Source of the DNA: Xanthomonas rydalmerensis
GTDB lineage: Bacteria > Pseudomonadota > Gammaproteobacteria > Xanthomonadales > Xanthomonadaceae
Reading direction: 5' to 3'
Length of the DNA stretch: 64,000 nucleotides
Assembly (NCBI RefSeq): GCF_033170385.1
Contig: NZ_CP126170.1
Location: 3,744,001 to 3,808,000, forward strand
Shown here: positions 7,917-16,977 of the stretch, in pieces
How the letters are laid out: the number at the start of each line of letters is the position of its first letter
Position numbering within the stretch: the first letter of the stretch is position 1
The notes under the pieces: generated by a model
The model's input: only the letters and a program-made list of their open reading frames with translations
Database searches by the model: none
What the model was told of the DNA's origin: nothing
Made by a program: the position numbers and the translations under genes

Positions 7917-10358
7917 TCATTCGGCGCGCAAGGCCTGCATCGGCGGCACCCGCGCCGCCCGCTGCGCCGGCGCCAGCGCGGCGAGCAGGCCGGCCGCGAC
8001 CAGCACCAGCAGCACCGCGCCGATCGCCAACGGGTCGGCCACACGCACCTCGAACAGGAAGCGCTGCAGCAGCCGCGACACCGCCATCGCCACGCCCAGG
8101 CCCAGCAGCAGGCCCACTCCGATCTGCATGCCGGCCTCGCCCAGCACCTGCCGCCGCAGCCGTGCCGGCGGCGCGCCGAGCGCGGCGCGCACGCCGAACT
8201 CGTGCTGGCGTGCGGCCACCGCCACCGCCATCACCGCGTACAGGCCGACCGCGGCCAGCAGCAATGCCAGGGCGGCGAACAGGCCGACCAGCAGCAGGTT
8301 GAGCTTCTGCTCGCTGGTGGTGGTGGCGACCAGCGCCTGCATCGGCCGCAGGTCGGCGATCGGCTGCTGCGGCGCCACTTCGTCGATCGCCGCACGCAGC
8401 GCGCGCTCGTCGGCGCCCAGCGCGCCGGCGCGCAGATGCACCGCATAGGTCAGCGCGCCGAAACCGCGAATGATCTGCCACATCGGCTCGCTCATCTGCG
8501 CCAGCGGCTGGTACACCGTCGGCTCCGGCGGCTCGGCCGGGCTGGTATGACGCACGTCGCCGACCACGCCGACCACGCGCATCGCCAAGCGCTGGTTGCC
8601 GCCGTCATCGGGCACGGTGATGCTCTTGCCCAGCGCCTGCCCGTGCAGGTAGCGCGCGGCGAAGCTGGCGCTCACCACGCAGACCCGCTCGGCCCCAGCC
8701 ACGTCGCTGTCGGCGATCCCGCGCCCGGCCAGCAAGGGGATGCGGAACACGTCGAGGAATTGCGGCGTGGCCAGCCGGTACTGGGCATCGACGGAGGGCG
8801 CACCGTTGATCTCCACGCTCCAGCTCAGCCGCGTCGCCGTCGGCGGATTGGTCGACACTCCCACGCGGTCGATGCCAGGCACCTGCTGCAGCCGCGCGAC
8901 GATGCGCCGGGTCTGCTCCACCGCATCGGCCGCGGTGACGTAGCGTTCCTTCACCGGGGCCAAGGAGAACACCACCGCCGACCGGCTCTCGAAACCCATC
9001 GGCACCTCCGCCAGTTTCTGCAAGGTGCGGGTGAACAAGGCCGCGCCGATCAGCAGCACCACGGCGATGGCCACCTGTGCGATCACCAGGACGCGACCGA
9101 GGCGCCCGGCCTGCAGACTCCAGCCGCCACGCCCACCGCCAGCCAGTTCGGCGACCAGATTGCGGCGACGGCCGCGCACGATGCCCAACACGGCGGCCAG
9201 CAGCGCGGTGGCACCGCCGGCGAGCAGCGCGAACAGCGCGCTGGCGCCGGTCAGGTGCGCCGCTTCGCCGCGCATCCACATCAGCGGTACCCAGTCGCCG
9301 AGCAGGCGCAGCCCAAGCCAGGCCAGCGCCAGCCCGGCCAGGCTGCCGAGTACGCCGATCAGCACGCCTTCGGCCAGCGCCGGCAGGCTCAGCCGCAGCC
9401 ACGATGCGCCCAGTGCGGCACGCACCGCGCTGTCGTGGCTGCGTCCGAGCGCGCGCAGCAGCATCAGGCTGGTCAGGTTGATCGCGGCGATCAACAGCAC
9501 GCAGGCGGCCGCGGCGAAGAACAGCCACAGCGTATTGCCGCTATTGGCGGCGTACAGGCTGTCCTGCAACGGCAGCGCATTGGGCGGCCGCCGCTGCAAC
9601 GAGCCCCACCACGATGCGTCCATGTGCGGGCTGTTGCGCAAAAAGGCCTTGAGCGTGGCCGCGGTCTGCGCGGAAGCCGCGGCCACGCTGACTCCGGGGC
9701 GCAACCGCGCCACCACGATCTCGTTGGTGGACAGGTTGGTCTCGGCCAGATCCGGCTGCATATTGCGGATCAGGTCGAAGGGGTCGGCCCAGGGAAAGTC
9801 CGCCGGCAGCACGCCGACGATCTGCACCGGCTTGCCTTCGACCTGCAGCATGCGCCCCACCGCCGCCGGATCGCCGCCGAAGTAGCGCTGCCAGAAGCGA
9901 TGGCTGAGGATCACCGCCTGCGGCCCGCCGGGCCGGCTTTCCTCGTCGCTGAAGTTGCGCCCCGCCGCCATCGGCAGGCCGAGCGTGCGCAGGACGCCGG
10001 CATCGGCACTGATCGATGCGACCACCTCGTTGGCATCGCCGCGGGCGATGTTGGCCGGCACCGGGAACGTGCGCAGGATGCCGATCGACTGCAGGCTCGA
10101 CATGCGCCGCAACACCGGGTAGTAGCCGGGCGCGGCGACATTGCGGCCGGGATCGCTGGATAGGCCGAGCGTGACCAGCCGCTCCGGCTGCGGGAACGGC
10201 AATGGCTTGAGCAAGGCCTGGTCGAGCAGCGCGAACACTGTCGTGGTGGTGGCCACGCCCAGCGCCAGGGTCAACACCGCCAGCAGCAGATAGCCGGGTT
10301 TGCGCGCCAGCGCGCGCCAGGATTGCCGCATCTCCGCCCAATGCAGGGCGGCGCTCAT
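7917..10358 (-). CDS. ABC transporter permease, MacB/FtsX-type (duplicated FtsX)
   Basis: This 813-aa inner-membrane permease has one N-terminal helix (KPGYLLLAVLTLALGVATTTTVFALLD), a MacB-type periplasmic domain (about 60-260), then two FtsX modules (about 280-410 and 690-805) separated by a second periplasmic domain, giving about eight membrane helices. Such long permeases transmit ATPase motion to the periplasm and usually export peptides, lipids or antimicrobials rather than import. Its start overlaps the stop of the ATPase gene by four bases (ATGA), indicating translational coupling. Together with the adaptor it forms a tripartite MacAB-like system; the outer-membrane channel is not encoded here. 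Substrate unknown. Confidence 0.9.
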   Translation of the reverse strand: MSAALHWAEMRQSWRALARKPGYLLLAVLTLALGVATTTTVFALLDQALLKPLPFPQPERLVTLGLSSDPGRNVAAPGYYPVLRRMSSLQSIGILRTFPVPANIARGDANEVVASISADAGVLRTLGLPMAAGRNFSDEESRPGGPQAVILSHRFWQRYFGGDPAAVGRMLQVEGKPVQIVGVLPADFPWADPFDLIRNMQPDLAETNLSTNEIVVARLRPGVSVAAASAQTAATLKAFLRNSPHMDASWWGSLQRRPPNALPLQDSLYAANSGNTLWLFFAAAACVLLIAAINLTSLMLLRALGRSHDSAVRAALGASWLRLSLPALAEGVLIGVLGSLAGLALAWLGLRLLGDWVPLMWMRGEAAHLTGASALFALLAGGATALLAAVLGIVRGRRRNLVAELAGGGRGGWSLQAGRLGRVLVIAQVAIAVVLLIGAALFTRTLQKLAEVPMGFESRSAVVFSLAPVKERYVTAADAVEQTRRIVARLQQVPGIDRVGVSTNPPTATRLSWSVEINGAPSVDAQYRLATPQFLDVFRIPLLAGRGIADSDVAGAERVCVVSASFAARYLHGQALGKSITVPDDGGNQRLAMRVVGVVGDVRHTSPAEPPEPTVYQPLAQMSEPMWQIIRGFGALTYAVHLRAGALGADERALRAAIDEVAPQQPIADLRPMQALVATTTSEQKLNLLLVGLFAALALLLAAVGLYAVMAVAVAARQHEFGVRAALGAPPARLRRQVLGEAGMQIGVGLLLGLGVAMAVSRLLQRFLFEVRVADPLAIGAVLLVLVAAGLLAALAPAQRAARVPPMQALRAE

Positions 10359-11125
10359 CGCGCCTGCTCCGCGGCGCGCACCGGCAACGCCACATCCTGC
10401 TCGTGGCGCAGCCGCTCGAAGGTGTCCTCGTCGACGATGCGGCCGTCGAGCATGTGCACGATGCGCTGCGCGCGCCGCGCGAACGCCGGGTCATGGGTGA
10501 CCATGCACAAGGTGGTGCCGTTGTCGTGCAGTTGTTCCAGCAACTGCATCACCGCCTCGCCGTTGCGGCTGTCCAGATTGCCGGTGGGCTCGTCGGCAAG
10601 CAGGATCGCCGGGTTGCCCGCCAGCGCGCGCGCCACCGCCACGCGCTGCTGCTGACCGCCGGACAACTGCCCCGGATAGTGCTTGTGGCGATGGTGCATG
10701 CCGACCAGTTCCAGCACCTCGCGCACGCGCTGGCGGATCTGGCTGCGCTGGGCGCCGGAGCGGTAGGTCAGCGGCAGCGCCACGTTCTCTTCCACGGTGA
10801 GGTCGGCGATCAGGTTGAAGGCCTGGAAGATGAAGCCGATCTCGGCATTGCGGATGCGCGCGCGGCCGACCGTGTCCAGTTCGGCGACGTTGCGGCCGTT
10901 GAGCCGGTAGGTGCCGCCACTGGGCGCATCGAGCAAGCCCAGGATCGACAGCAGGGTCGACTTGCCGCAGCCGGACGGTCCGGTGATGGCGACGAAATCG
11001 CCGGGCGCCACCTCCAGCGCGATCTCGGCCAGGGCGTGCGTCTCCACTTCCTCGGTGTGGAACACCTTGCCGAGCCCGTCCAGGTGGATCAACGGCGCGG
11101 CGGATGGTGCGGGAATTGCGGTCAT
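10355..11125 (-). CDS. ABC transporter ATP-binding protein, LolD/MacB-like
   Basis: The 256-aa cytoplasmic ATPase powers the adjacent permease. Walker A is GPSGCGKST, the Q-loop lies in IFQAFNLIADLTVEENV, the signature is LSGGQQQRVAVARAL, Walker B is ILLADEPTGNLD and the H-loop is MVTHDPAF. This combination and the length match the MacB/LolD/FtsE group of mechanotransmission ATPases. It starts 21 bases after the adaptor stop and overlaps the permease start by four bases. The last about 20 residues are an ordinary polar extension. Confidence 0.94.
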   Translation of the reverse strand: MTAIPAPSAAPLIHLDGLGKVFHTEEVETHALAEIALEVAPGDFVAITGPSGCGKSTLLSILGLLDAPSGGTYRLNGRNVAELDTVGRARIRNAEIGFIFQAFNLIADLTVEENVALPLTYRSGAQRSQIRQRVREVLELVGMHHRHKHYPGQLSGGQQQRVAVARALAGNPAILLADEPTGNLDSRNGEAVMQLLEQLHDNGTTLCMVTHDPAFARRAQRIVHMLDGRIVDEDTFERLRHEQDVALPVRAAEQAR

Positions 11126-11146
11126 GCGGGGTCTCTCCTGGTCTGG

Positions 11147-12397
11147 CTAGCGTAAGCGCAAGGTGGCGTCGGCATTCCATTGGCTGGTGTCGGACAGCAC
11201 GACGCGGTCGCCGGCGCGCAGGCCGGCACGGACTTGGATGCGGTCGCTGGAAGCGGCGCCGAAACGCACGCGAATGCGCTGCGCGGTCTGGCCGCCGTCG
11301 CGCAGCACGAACAGGCTACCGGCGGCGTTGGGCACGGCCAGCGCCGGGCGCGGGATGCTGACCACGTCGCGCAGCGTGCCGAGCACGATGCGCCCGTCCA
11401 CCGACAGGTCCGGGCGCACGCCGGACGGCAGCGGCGGCGTCAGCCGCACGTCGACCACCACGCTGCCGCTGCGCACCGCTGGATCGATCCGCGCCACCTG
11501 CCCGCTGACGACGCCGTTGTGCGTGTCCACCGCGACCGGCAGGCCTTCGATCACGTCCTTGGCCAGGACCTCGGGCACCTGCAGCCGCGCCAGCAGGTCG
11601 TCCGGGCGCGCGACCCGCGCCAACTTGGCGCCGGCCTCGACACGCTGGCCGGGCTCCACGTCCACCTGCTGCAGGATGCCGTCGCTGCCGGCGCGCACCT
11701 GCAGCGCGTCGGCTTGTTGCGCGGCGATGGCCAGGGTGCTGGCGGCCTGCGCGCGCCGCGCCTGTGCCGCGCGCAACTGCGCGGCCATGTTCTGCCGGAA
11801 CGCGGCCACGCGCTTGGTCTCGATGTCGGCGCGGCCGCGCTGCTGCGCCTCGACGATCTGGCTCTGGGTCAGGTCGATGTCCGAGATCGCCCCGCCATCG
11901 TGGCCGCGCCGGTAGGCCTTGGCCTTGATCTGCGCGATCTGCAGTTCGGACTCGGCCTGCGCCTGCAGCGCCTGCTGGTCCAGCAATTGCGACGCCAGTG
12001 CGGCGTGCAGTGCGGCCAGGTCGGCGTCTGCGCCAGCCAACGCGGCGCGCGCGCGATCCAGGCCGGCGTCCAGTTCCGGATTGACCAGTTGCAGGATGGG
12101 TGTGTCGGCCTGCACGCGCGCGCCGGCCTCGACCCGTTGCTGTTGCACGGTGGCCGGGGCCCCGGCGGTGATCCAGCGGATCTGCCGCGGCACCAGCACG
12201 CCACTGGCGCGGACCTCGCGGCGCATCTCGCCGCGCGTGGCCGCATCGATCCACAACTCGCTGCGCGCCACGCGCGGCGCCGCGCGGCCGCTGCCGAGCA
12301 GTGCCACGCCAAGCAATACCGCAACGGCAGCGGCCACCACCAGCCAGCGGCGGCGGTGGCGCCAGAACGAACGGTTCGGTGATTTCGCGATATCCAT
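11147..12397 (-). CDS. Periplasmic adaptor (membrane-fusion) subunit, HlyD/MacA type
   Basis: The 416-aa protein has one N-terminal signal anchor (about 18-38, WLVVAAAVAVLLGVALLG), a lipoyl-like domain split around a long alpha-helical hairpin rich in Ala/Gln (about 110-240, coiled coil), and beta-barrel and membrane-proximal domains. The motif PGQRVEAGAKLARVARP marks the returning lipoyl half. It would bridge the FtsX-type permease to an outer-membrane channel. It is the first gene of the five-gene minus-strand unit. No good ribosome-binding site precedes the ATG at 12397, and the predicted sigma-54 promoter just upstream would start transcription one base before it, so the mRNA may be leaderless. 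Confidence 0.9.
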   Translation of the reverse strand: MDIAKSPNRSFWRHRRRWLVVAAAVAVLLGVALLGSGRAAPRVARSELWIDAATRGEMRREVRASGVLVPRQIRWITAGAPATVQQQRVEAGARVQADTPILQLVNPELDAGLDRARAALAGADADLAALHAALASQLLDQQALQAQAESELQIAQIKAKAYRRGHDGGAISDIDLTQSQIVEAQQRGRADIETKRVAAFRQNMAAQLRAAQARRAQAASTLAIAAQQADALQVRAGSDGILQQVDVEPGQRVEAGAKLARVARPDDLLARLQVPEVLAKDVIEGLPVAVDTHNGVVSGQVARIDPAVRSGSVVVDVRLTPPLPSGVRPDLSVDGRIVLGTLRDVVSIPRPALAVPNAAGSLFVLRDGGQTAQRIRVRFGAASSDRIQVRAGLRAGDRVVLSDTSQWNADATLRLR

Positions 12398-12408
12398 GCC
12401 TGCTGTGC

Positions 12409-12425
12409 AGCAGGCTGCGTGCCAA
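12409..12425 (-). promoter_or_regulatory. Predicted sigma-54 promoter of the exporter/two-component operon
   Basis: On the minus strand the sequence reads TTGGCACG-CAGC-CTGCT, matching the sigma-54 consensus TTGGCACR-N4-TTGCW except for one base in the -12 element. The GG and GC dinucleotides are 10 bases apart as required. The predicted start is near 12398, immediately before the adaptor ATG. An NtrC-type regulator is encoded in the same unit, which makes the match much less likely to be accidental. Confidence 0.7.
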
Positions 12426-12463
12426 TCGGCGAACCGCACTAACCCATTGAATCGTTTGCACTA

Positions 12464-12503
12464 CGACCGCGACACGCGCGGTCGCCGCGTCCGCAAGCGG
12501 TCG
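12464..12503. promoter_or_regulatory. Putative upstream activator sites for the NtrC-type regulator
   Basis: CGACCGCG-ACACG-CGCGGTCG (12464-12484) is an inverted repeat with perfect 8-base arms, and the half-site GCGGTCG recurs at 12497-12503. The inverted repeat is centred about 76 bases upstream of the predicted transcription start, within the range used by enhancer-binding proteins. Binding by the adjacent regulator is inferred. Confidence 0.45.
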
Positions 12504-12544
12504 TGCACCGACCGATTACGGACAGTGGCGCGAGCAGGTGCGGG

Positions 12545-13486
12545 TCAGGGCTTTTCCAGCGACGCGCGATAGCGCAGCAGCGCTTCCGGTTCGTCGGTCT
12601 GGAAGGCGCCGATGCCGGCGCGATACAGCCGCCCCCACACCGCTTCCGGATCGCGCACCGCATCGGCATCGCCGCCGACGTCGGCGACGAAGCCGTCCCA
12701 CAGCGTGTTGACCAGCAGCCGCACGTGCCGCTGCTTGGCCAGGGCCGCCACCGCCGGCAACTGGGCCAGGCGCATCCGCGGCAGTTCGATCGCCACCGGC
12801 CGCACCTTGCCTTCCGTCTGGGTGCGCACGGTCTGCACCAGGTCGTCGGTGCCCGGCGGATTCAGCAGCACCGGGGTGAAGTTGACCTGGTCGAACGGCG
12901 GCATCGACGCCAGGTCCTGGCTGGCGACGCCGACCTCGGTCTTGACCACCACCTGCCGCTCCATGCCGGCGCGGCGCACCGCATCGACCACCTCGGCGTA
13001 GATCGGCGCTTTGACGTCCAGGTTGAGCATGATCCGGCCCTTGGCCGCGGCCAACATCTGCGCCAGGGTCACTGGATGCTGGTCGGTAAGCGCCGCGTCG
13101 GGACCGCCCTCGTCGTCGCGCAGGCGCAGCCGCGCCAGTTGCGGCCAGGTGAGTTCGGCGACCTTGCCGGTGCCGTCGGTGGTGCGGTCGACGGTGGCGT
13201 CGTGGAACATCACCAGGGTGCCGTCGCCGGCGCGGCGGATGTCGGTTTCGAGCATGTCCACGCCCAGCGTCACGCAGCGCTCCAGGCCCAGCAGCGAGTT
13301 CTCCGGCGCGTGCCCGGCGAAGCCGTGCGCGGGCGCGGGGTTGTGGCAGCCGCGATGGGCGACGACGAAGATGCCGCCGTCCGGTGCGGCCAGGCGCGCC
13401 TGGATCGGGGCGATGGCGGCGACGGCCGGAGCCGTCGCGGTCAGCAGTGCGGCAATGACCGCGCCGCGCGAGAAAAGCAGGTTCAT
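12545..13486 (-). CDS. Exported glycerophosphodiester phosphodiesterase
   Basis: The 313-aa protein hydrolyses glycerophosphodiesters to glycerol 3-phosphate and an alcohol. A signal peptide (about 1-24, AALLTATAPAVAAIA) places it in the periplasm. The GDPD TIM barrel shows the signature motifs: HRGCHNPAPAHGFAGHAPENS (catalytic His pair region), LETDIRRAGDGTLVMFHD (metal ligands and second His), and TDEPEALL near the C terminus. Length is typical. It begins 19 bases after the stop of the TonB-dependent receptor, so the two are one transcription unit, suggesting that the receptor imports a phosphodiester or its products. No separate promoter is evident. Confidence 0.93.
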   Translation of the reverse strand: MNLLFSRGAVIAALLTATAPAVAAIAPIQARLAAPDGGIFVVAHRGCHNPAPAHGFAGHAPENSLLGLERCVTLGVDMLETDIRRAGDGTLVMFHDATVDRTTDGTGKVAELTWPQLARLRLRDDEGGPDAALTDQHPVTLAQMLAAAKGRIMLNLDVKAPIYAEVVDAVRRAGMERQVVVKTEVGVASQDLASMPPFDQVNFTPVLLNPPGTDDLVQTVRTQTEGKVRPVAIELPRMRLAQLPAVAALAKQRHVRLLVNTLWDGFVADVGGDADAVRDPEAVWGRLYRAGIGAFQTDEPEALLRYRASLEKP

Positions 13487-13505
13487 GGTTGGTCTCCGGC
13501 AACGG

Positions 13506-16424
13506 TCACAGCGACGGGGTGAAGCGCAGGCCGAGCCAGTAGGTGGTCGGCATCGAATAACTGTCCTTCAGCAGGTTCTCGCCGGGGCCGGTCAGGCTGG
13601 TGAGGCGGCTGTGGGTGACATTGCTGATCTGGCCGACCACGCTGAGCTGCTTGCTCACCGCCCAGGTCGCCGACAGATCCAGCTGCGAGCGCGGCGCCCA
13701 GTACAGGTCCTGCCAGGCGATGTTGCTGACGATGGCGCGCAGCGCCTTGCCCTGGCGGTTGTAGGCCGCACGCAGTTCGACGCCGCCGACGGTGTAGAAC
13801 AGCGAGGCGTTGGCGGTGTAGTCGGGCTGCCCGACAAGGCGATCGACAGTGCGCTGGCTCTGCACCACGTTGGGCGCGCTGCCGCTGGTGAACGGCACGT
13901 CCATGCCGCCGTCGAGCAGGGCCAGGTTGGCGCTGGCGCCCAGGCCGGACAGCGCCGGCACGCCCGGGAACAAGGTGTTGAACACCGCGCTCAGTTCCAG
14001 GCCGCGCACGTGCGCCTTGGCGGCGTTGGCCGGGGTGCTGATCAGCACGTTGGAATAGGTGGTGCCGTTGAAGCCGAACTGGTCGGTGCGCGAGAGGGTG
14101 AAGATCTCGTCCTGGATGCGCTTGTCGAACAGCGCCGCGGCGAGCATGCCGTCGAAGTCGTCGGGCAGGCGCCATTCCAGCGACAGGTCCAGGTTGGTGG
14201 ACACGCGCGGCTTGATGTCGGGATTGCCGATGGTGACGGTCACGCCCTGCGCATTGGGATTGCCCATGTCGCTGCTGTTGACGAAGCTGATCGAGGTGCG
14301 CGCGGCATAGGCGTCGTAGGGCGGACGGCCAAGCGTGCGGCTGGCGCCGGCGCGCAGGTCCAGGCGATCGTTGACGTGGTAGGTCATCACCGCCGAGGGC
14401 AGCACCTTGGCGTAGCGCGAATCGGTGGGCGCATCGACGTAGACGTAGTTGCCGCTGGCCGCGTCCAGTTGCCGCTGGCGGCCGACCGTGGATTGGTCGG
14501 TATGGTCGTAGTGCAGGCCGGCTACCACGTCGACATCGTCGCTGCGGTAGCCGAGCAGGCCGTAGGCGCCGAAGATCTCCTCGCGGTGGCTGAAGTTGTC
14601 CTGGTTGCTGAAGGCGCTCTGGTCGGTGCGGTTGAACGCGCTCAGCGGGGTGGCGCTCAGCACCTGGTTGGCCTTGTCCGGATCGATCGCGATCAGGTTC
14701 AGGCCCAGGTAGCGCATCGGCGCGTTGGACGGCGCCAGCACGTCGCCGATCTTCAGCGGCGGCGCGCTGCGGTTGGGCTGGTACTCCACGCGGTAGATGT
14801 CGAAACCGGGCTCGTCGCGGGTGTAGCTCAGGCCGCTGCCGAAGCCGAAGCCGCGGTCCATCTCGCCGCGATTGAAGGCGTAGTCCAGGCGTCCGGTGAG
14901 CACCTTGTCGCGCGCATTGCGCTGGTAGTCCGGGCGCCAGTACAGCAGGCTGTAGTTGTCGTAGTCGTAGTACGACTGCGCCGACATCGGGAAACGCTGA
15001 TTGAGCGCGGAGGTGTCGTAGTTGAAGCCATAGGCCGCCGTCGGCACCACGGTGACGCCGGGTCCGGTCTGTCCGGTGGGCACCGCCGCCGGGCGCTGCG
15101 CGCCGGTGACGTACTTGATCATCTTGATCGGTTCGGCATAGGTGGCATCGGACCAGGACGCGCGTGCGGACAGCACCTGCCGGTCGTCCGGGCGCCACTC
15201 GAAGCCGGTCTGGCCGAGCTTGGTGCGGGTGGTGGTGATCTGGTTGGAATAGCCCACTTCCACGTCGCCGACCGGGTAGCTGCCGCTGGTGGCGGTCTGG
15301 TTGTAGACGCGATTGCGGTTGCGCGGATCGAGGATGATCTCGTTGCGTTCCATGTTGTCGCGGAAGTAGTAGTAGCCGGCCGTGGCGTAGGCCTGCAGCG
15401 ACTCGCTCAGCCGCGCCTCGAACTTGCCGGTGAGGCCGTAGCGGTCGCGCTTGTCCATCACGTACCAGTACTTGTCCTGCTGCGGCACCGCCCAGCCGTT
15501 GCCCAGGTTGGTGCCGCTCTGCAGCGCGCCGGTACTGTCGTAGAACCCGTAGTGCACCGTGTCGGTGGTCATGTGGGTTTCGGTGTAGCTGCTCAGCGTC
15601 TGGTAGTTGCCGGACAGGGTCAGGCCGTACTGGCCTTCGCTGCCGAAGGTACGGCTGCCGGTGGCAAGCACGCGGTAGCCCGGGTCGTCCTGGTCGCGCG
15701 GCTTGCCGACGTCGTTGGCATGGCCCAGCGACGCCTCGGCGGTGAAGAACGGCTTGCCGCCGTTCTCGAACGCGCTGCGGGTCTTGAGGTTGATCGCGCC
15801 GCCGGTGGCGTTCGGATCCAGGTCGGGGGTGAAGGTCTTGATGACCTGCAGTTCGCTGACCATCGAGGCCGGCAGGATGTCCAGGCGCACGCCGCGGGTG
15901 ATCGAGCCGAGCGTGCCGTTGGGCGTGCCCGGCGAGGCCACGGTCAGGCCGTCGATGGTGACGTTGTTGTAGGACGGGCCGAGGCCGCGCAGCACCGGGG
16001 TGGCGGCTTCGTCGCGCGGATGCTCGTTGTCGGTGGCCGGCAGGACGGACAGGCCCGGAATGCGGCGCAGCGCCTCGACGATGGTGGTGTCCGGCAGCGC
16101 GCGCACGTCGGTGGAGCTGACCACGTCGGTGATGTTGGTGGCCGCGCGCTTGCTCTCGATCGCCGCGGCATTGGCCTTGCGCACGCCGGTGACCTGCACG
16201 CTGGACAGCGTGGTGGTGCCGTCGCCGTTGGAAGCATCGTTGGGCGGGGTGTCGGGCGTGGTGTCGCCGACGGCCGGCGCGGTAGCGGTGGAGGCAGCGA
16301 CGGCGCTGGCGTCGGCGGCGACCGTCGCCGTGGTGGACGCGGCGTCCTGCGCCAGCGCGGCCTGGCAGCTGGCGGCGAGCGCGCAGACGATCAGCGCGCG
16401 GCGCCGATAAGTGAGTGGTTGCAT
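13506..16424 (-). CDS. TonB-dependent outer-membrane receptor
   Basis: The 972-aa receptor has a signal peptide ending near AALAQ (about residue 25), an Ala/Thr-rich spacer, a TonB-box-like segment before VQVTGVRKANAAAIESKRAA, and a plug domain (about 85-210) with SSTDVRALPDTTIVEALRRIPGL-type sequence and VLRGLGPSYNNVTIDG. The remaining about 750 residues are an aromatic-rich beta-barrel ending LGLRFTPSL; the usual terminal Phe is shifted inward. This is the large Xanthomonas class often linked to carbohydrate or phosphate scavenging. It is followed directly by the phosphodiesterase and preceded by a palindrome and a decayed DeoR-type regulator. Substrate inferred only. Confidence 0.93.
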   Translation of the reverse strand: MQPLTYRRRALIVCALAASCQAALAQDAASTTATVAADASAVAASTATAPAVGDTTPDTPPNDASNGDGTTTLSSVQVTGVRKANAAAIESKRAATNITDVVSSTDVRALPDTTIVEALRRIPGLSVLPATDNEHPRDEAATPVLRGLGPSYNNVTIDGLTVASPGTPNGTLGSITRGVRLDILPASMVSELQVIKTFTPDLDPNATGGAINLKTRSAFENGGKPFFTAEASLGHANDVGKPRDQDDPGYRVLATGSRTFGSEGQYGLTLSGNYQTLSSYTETHMTTDTVHYGFYDSTGALQSGTNLGNGWAVPQQDKYWYVMDKRDRYGLTGKFEARLSESLQAYATAGYYYFRDNMERNEIILDPRNRNRVYNQTATSGSYPVGDVEVGYSNQITTTRTKLGQTGFEWRPDDRQVLSARASWSDATYAEPIKMIKYVTGAQRPAAVPTGQTGPGVTVVPTAAYGFNYDTSALNQRFPMSAQSYYDYDNYSLLYWRPDYQRNARDKVLTGRLDYAFNRGEMDRGFGFGSGLSYTRDEPGFDIYRVEYQPNRSAPPLKIGDVLAPSNAPMRYLGLNLIAIDPDKANQVLSATPLSAFNRTDQSAFSNQDNFSHREEIFGAYGLLGYRSDDVDVVAGLHYDHTDQSTVGRQRQLDAASGNYVYVDAPTDSRYAKVLPSAVMTYHVNDRLDLRAGASRTLGRPPYDAYAARTSISFVNSSDMGNPNAQGVTVTIGNPDIKPRVSTNLDLSLEWRLPDDFDGMLAAALFDKRIQDEIFTLSRTDQFGFNGTTYSNVLISTPANAAKAHVRGLELSAVFNTLFPGVPALSGLGASANLALLDGGMDVPFTSGSAPNVVQSQRTVDRLVGQPDYTANASLFYTVGGVELRAAYNRQGKALRAIVSNIAWQDLYWAPRSQLDLSATWAVSKQLSVVGQISNVTHSRLTSLTGPGENLLKDSYSMPTTYWLGLRFTPSL

Positions 16425-16448
16425 TGCGATGTCCCCTGGTTGACTGAA

Positions 16449-16461
16449 TTAAGTAACTTAA
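16449..16461. promoter_or_regulatory. AT-rich palindrome in the receptor promoter region
   Basis: TTAAGT-A-ACTTAA (16449-16461) is a perfect 6+1+6 inverted repeat inside an unusually AT-rich 45-base patch just upstream of the receptor start at 16424. It is a plausible repressor operator overlapping the receptor promoter. The nearby DeoR-type gene, the natural candidate regulator, is broken. Confidence 0.4.
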
Positions 16462-16479
16462 AGTTTGTTATTTAATCCC

Positions 16480-16977
16480 AGGGATATGACGAAACGATGG
16501 CGTTGTGTGGAAGGCGTGAAGACACAGCCGTCTCTGCCCGCCGGCGCGGCCGGCGGCCGCCTGCAATGTGGTGCGATGCGGCAGGCACGATTGGCGGGCG
16601 ATCGGCACCTGCCGTTCCCGCAGCGGTTGCCCGAAACGCAGAAGCCGCCGGATGACGGCCCGGCCCAGACCGTGGCCGCGGCCGCAGCGCGGTGCACTTG
16701 CGCCGCCTGCGTGGCGAAGGTAGCGCGCGCTTGCGCTCGGCATGCTCGGCCTGGCGCTGCGGCAGCGGCGCGGACGCCGGCGTTGGCGGCAGCGCCCCAC
16801 CGTAGACCCGCCGGCACAGCCCTGCGCGGCGAGTTCGCGCAGGTCGCGGCGGATCGACTCCTCGGCCACGGCGAAGCGCTCCGTCAGTTCCGCCGCCACC
16901 ACTCGGCCGTGCTCGCGCAGGCGCTGCAGGATCGCCTGCAACCGCTCCTGCGGCAGCGTGTCGCGCTCGCCGCTCAG
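16480..16977 (-). pseudogene. Decayed DeoR/GlpR-family regulator
   Basis: The N-terminal helix-turn-helix is clear: LPQERLQAILQRLREHGRVV followed by AAELTERFAVAEESIRRDLREL. At about 16820 the wing GLCRRVYGGALPP continues only in another frame, as expected for loss of one base. The effector part then appears in scattered fragments in different frames (AEHAERKRA, then LRERQVPIARQS) and the last roughly 100 residues of a normal 250-aa DeoR protein are absent. The expected start would overlap the HAD stop as ATGA, but the sequence is CTGA, so the start codon also seems lost. It sits between the HAD phosphatase and the receptor and probably once regulated this unit. Confidence 0.75.

Noticed and set aside
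13011..16475. Plus-strand open frame of 1154 codons opposite the phosphodiesterase/receptor genes
   Set aside because: Antisense shadow of the receptor; low-complexity Ala/Arg/Gly/Val sequence, no ribosome-binding site, no recognisable fold.
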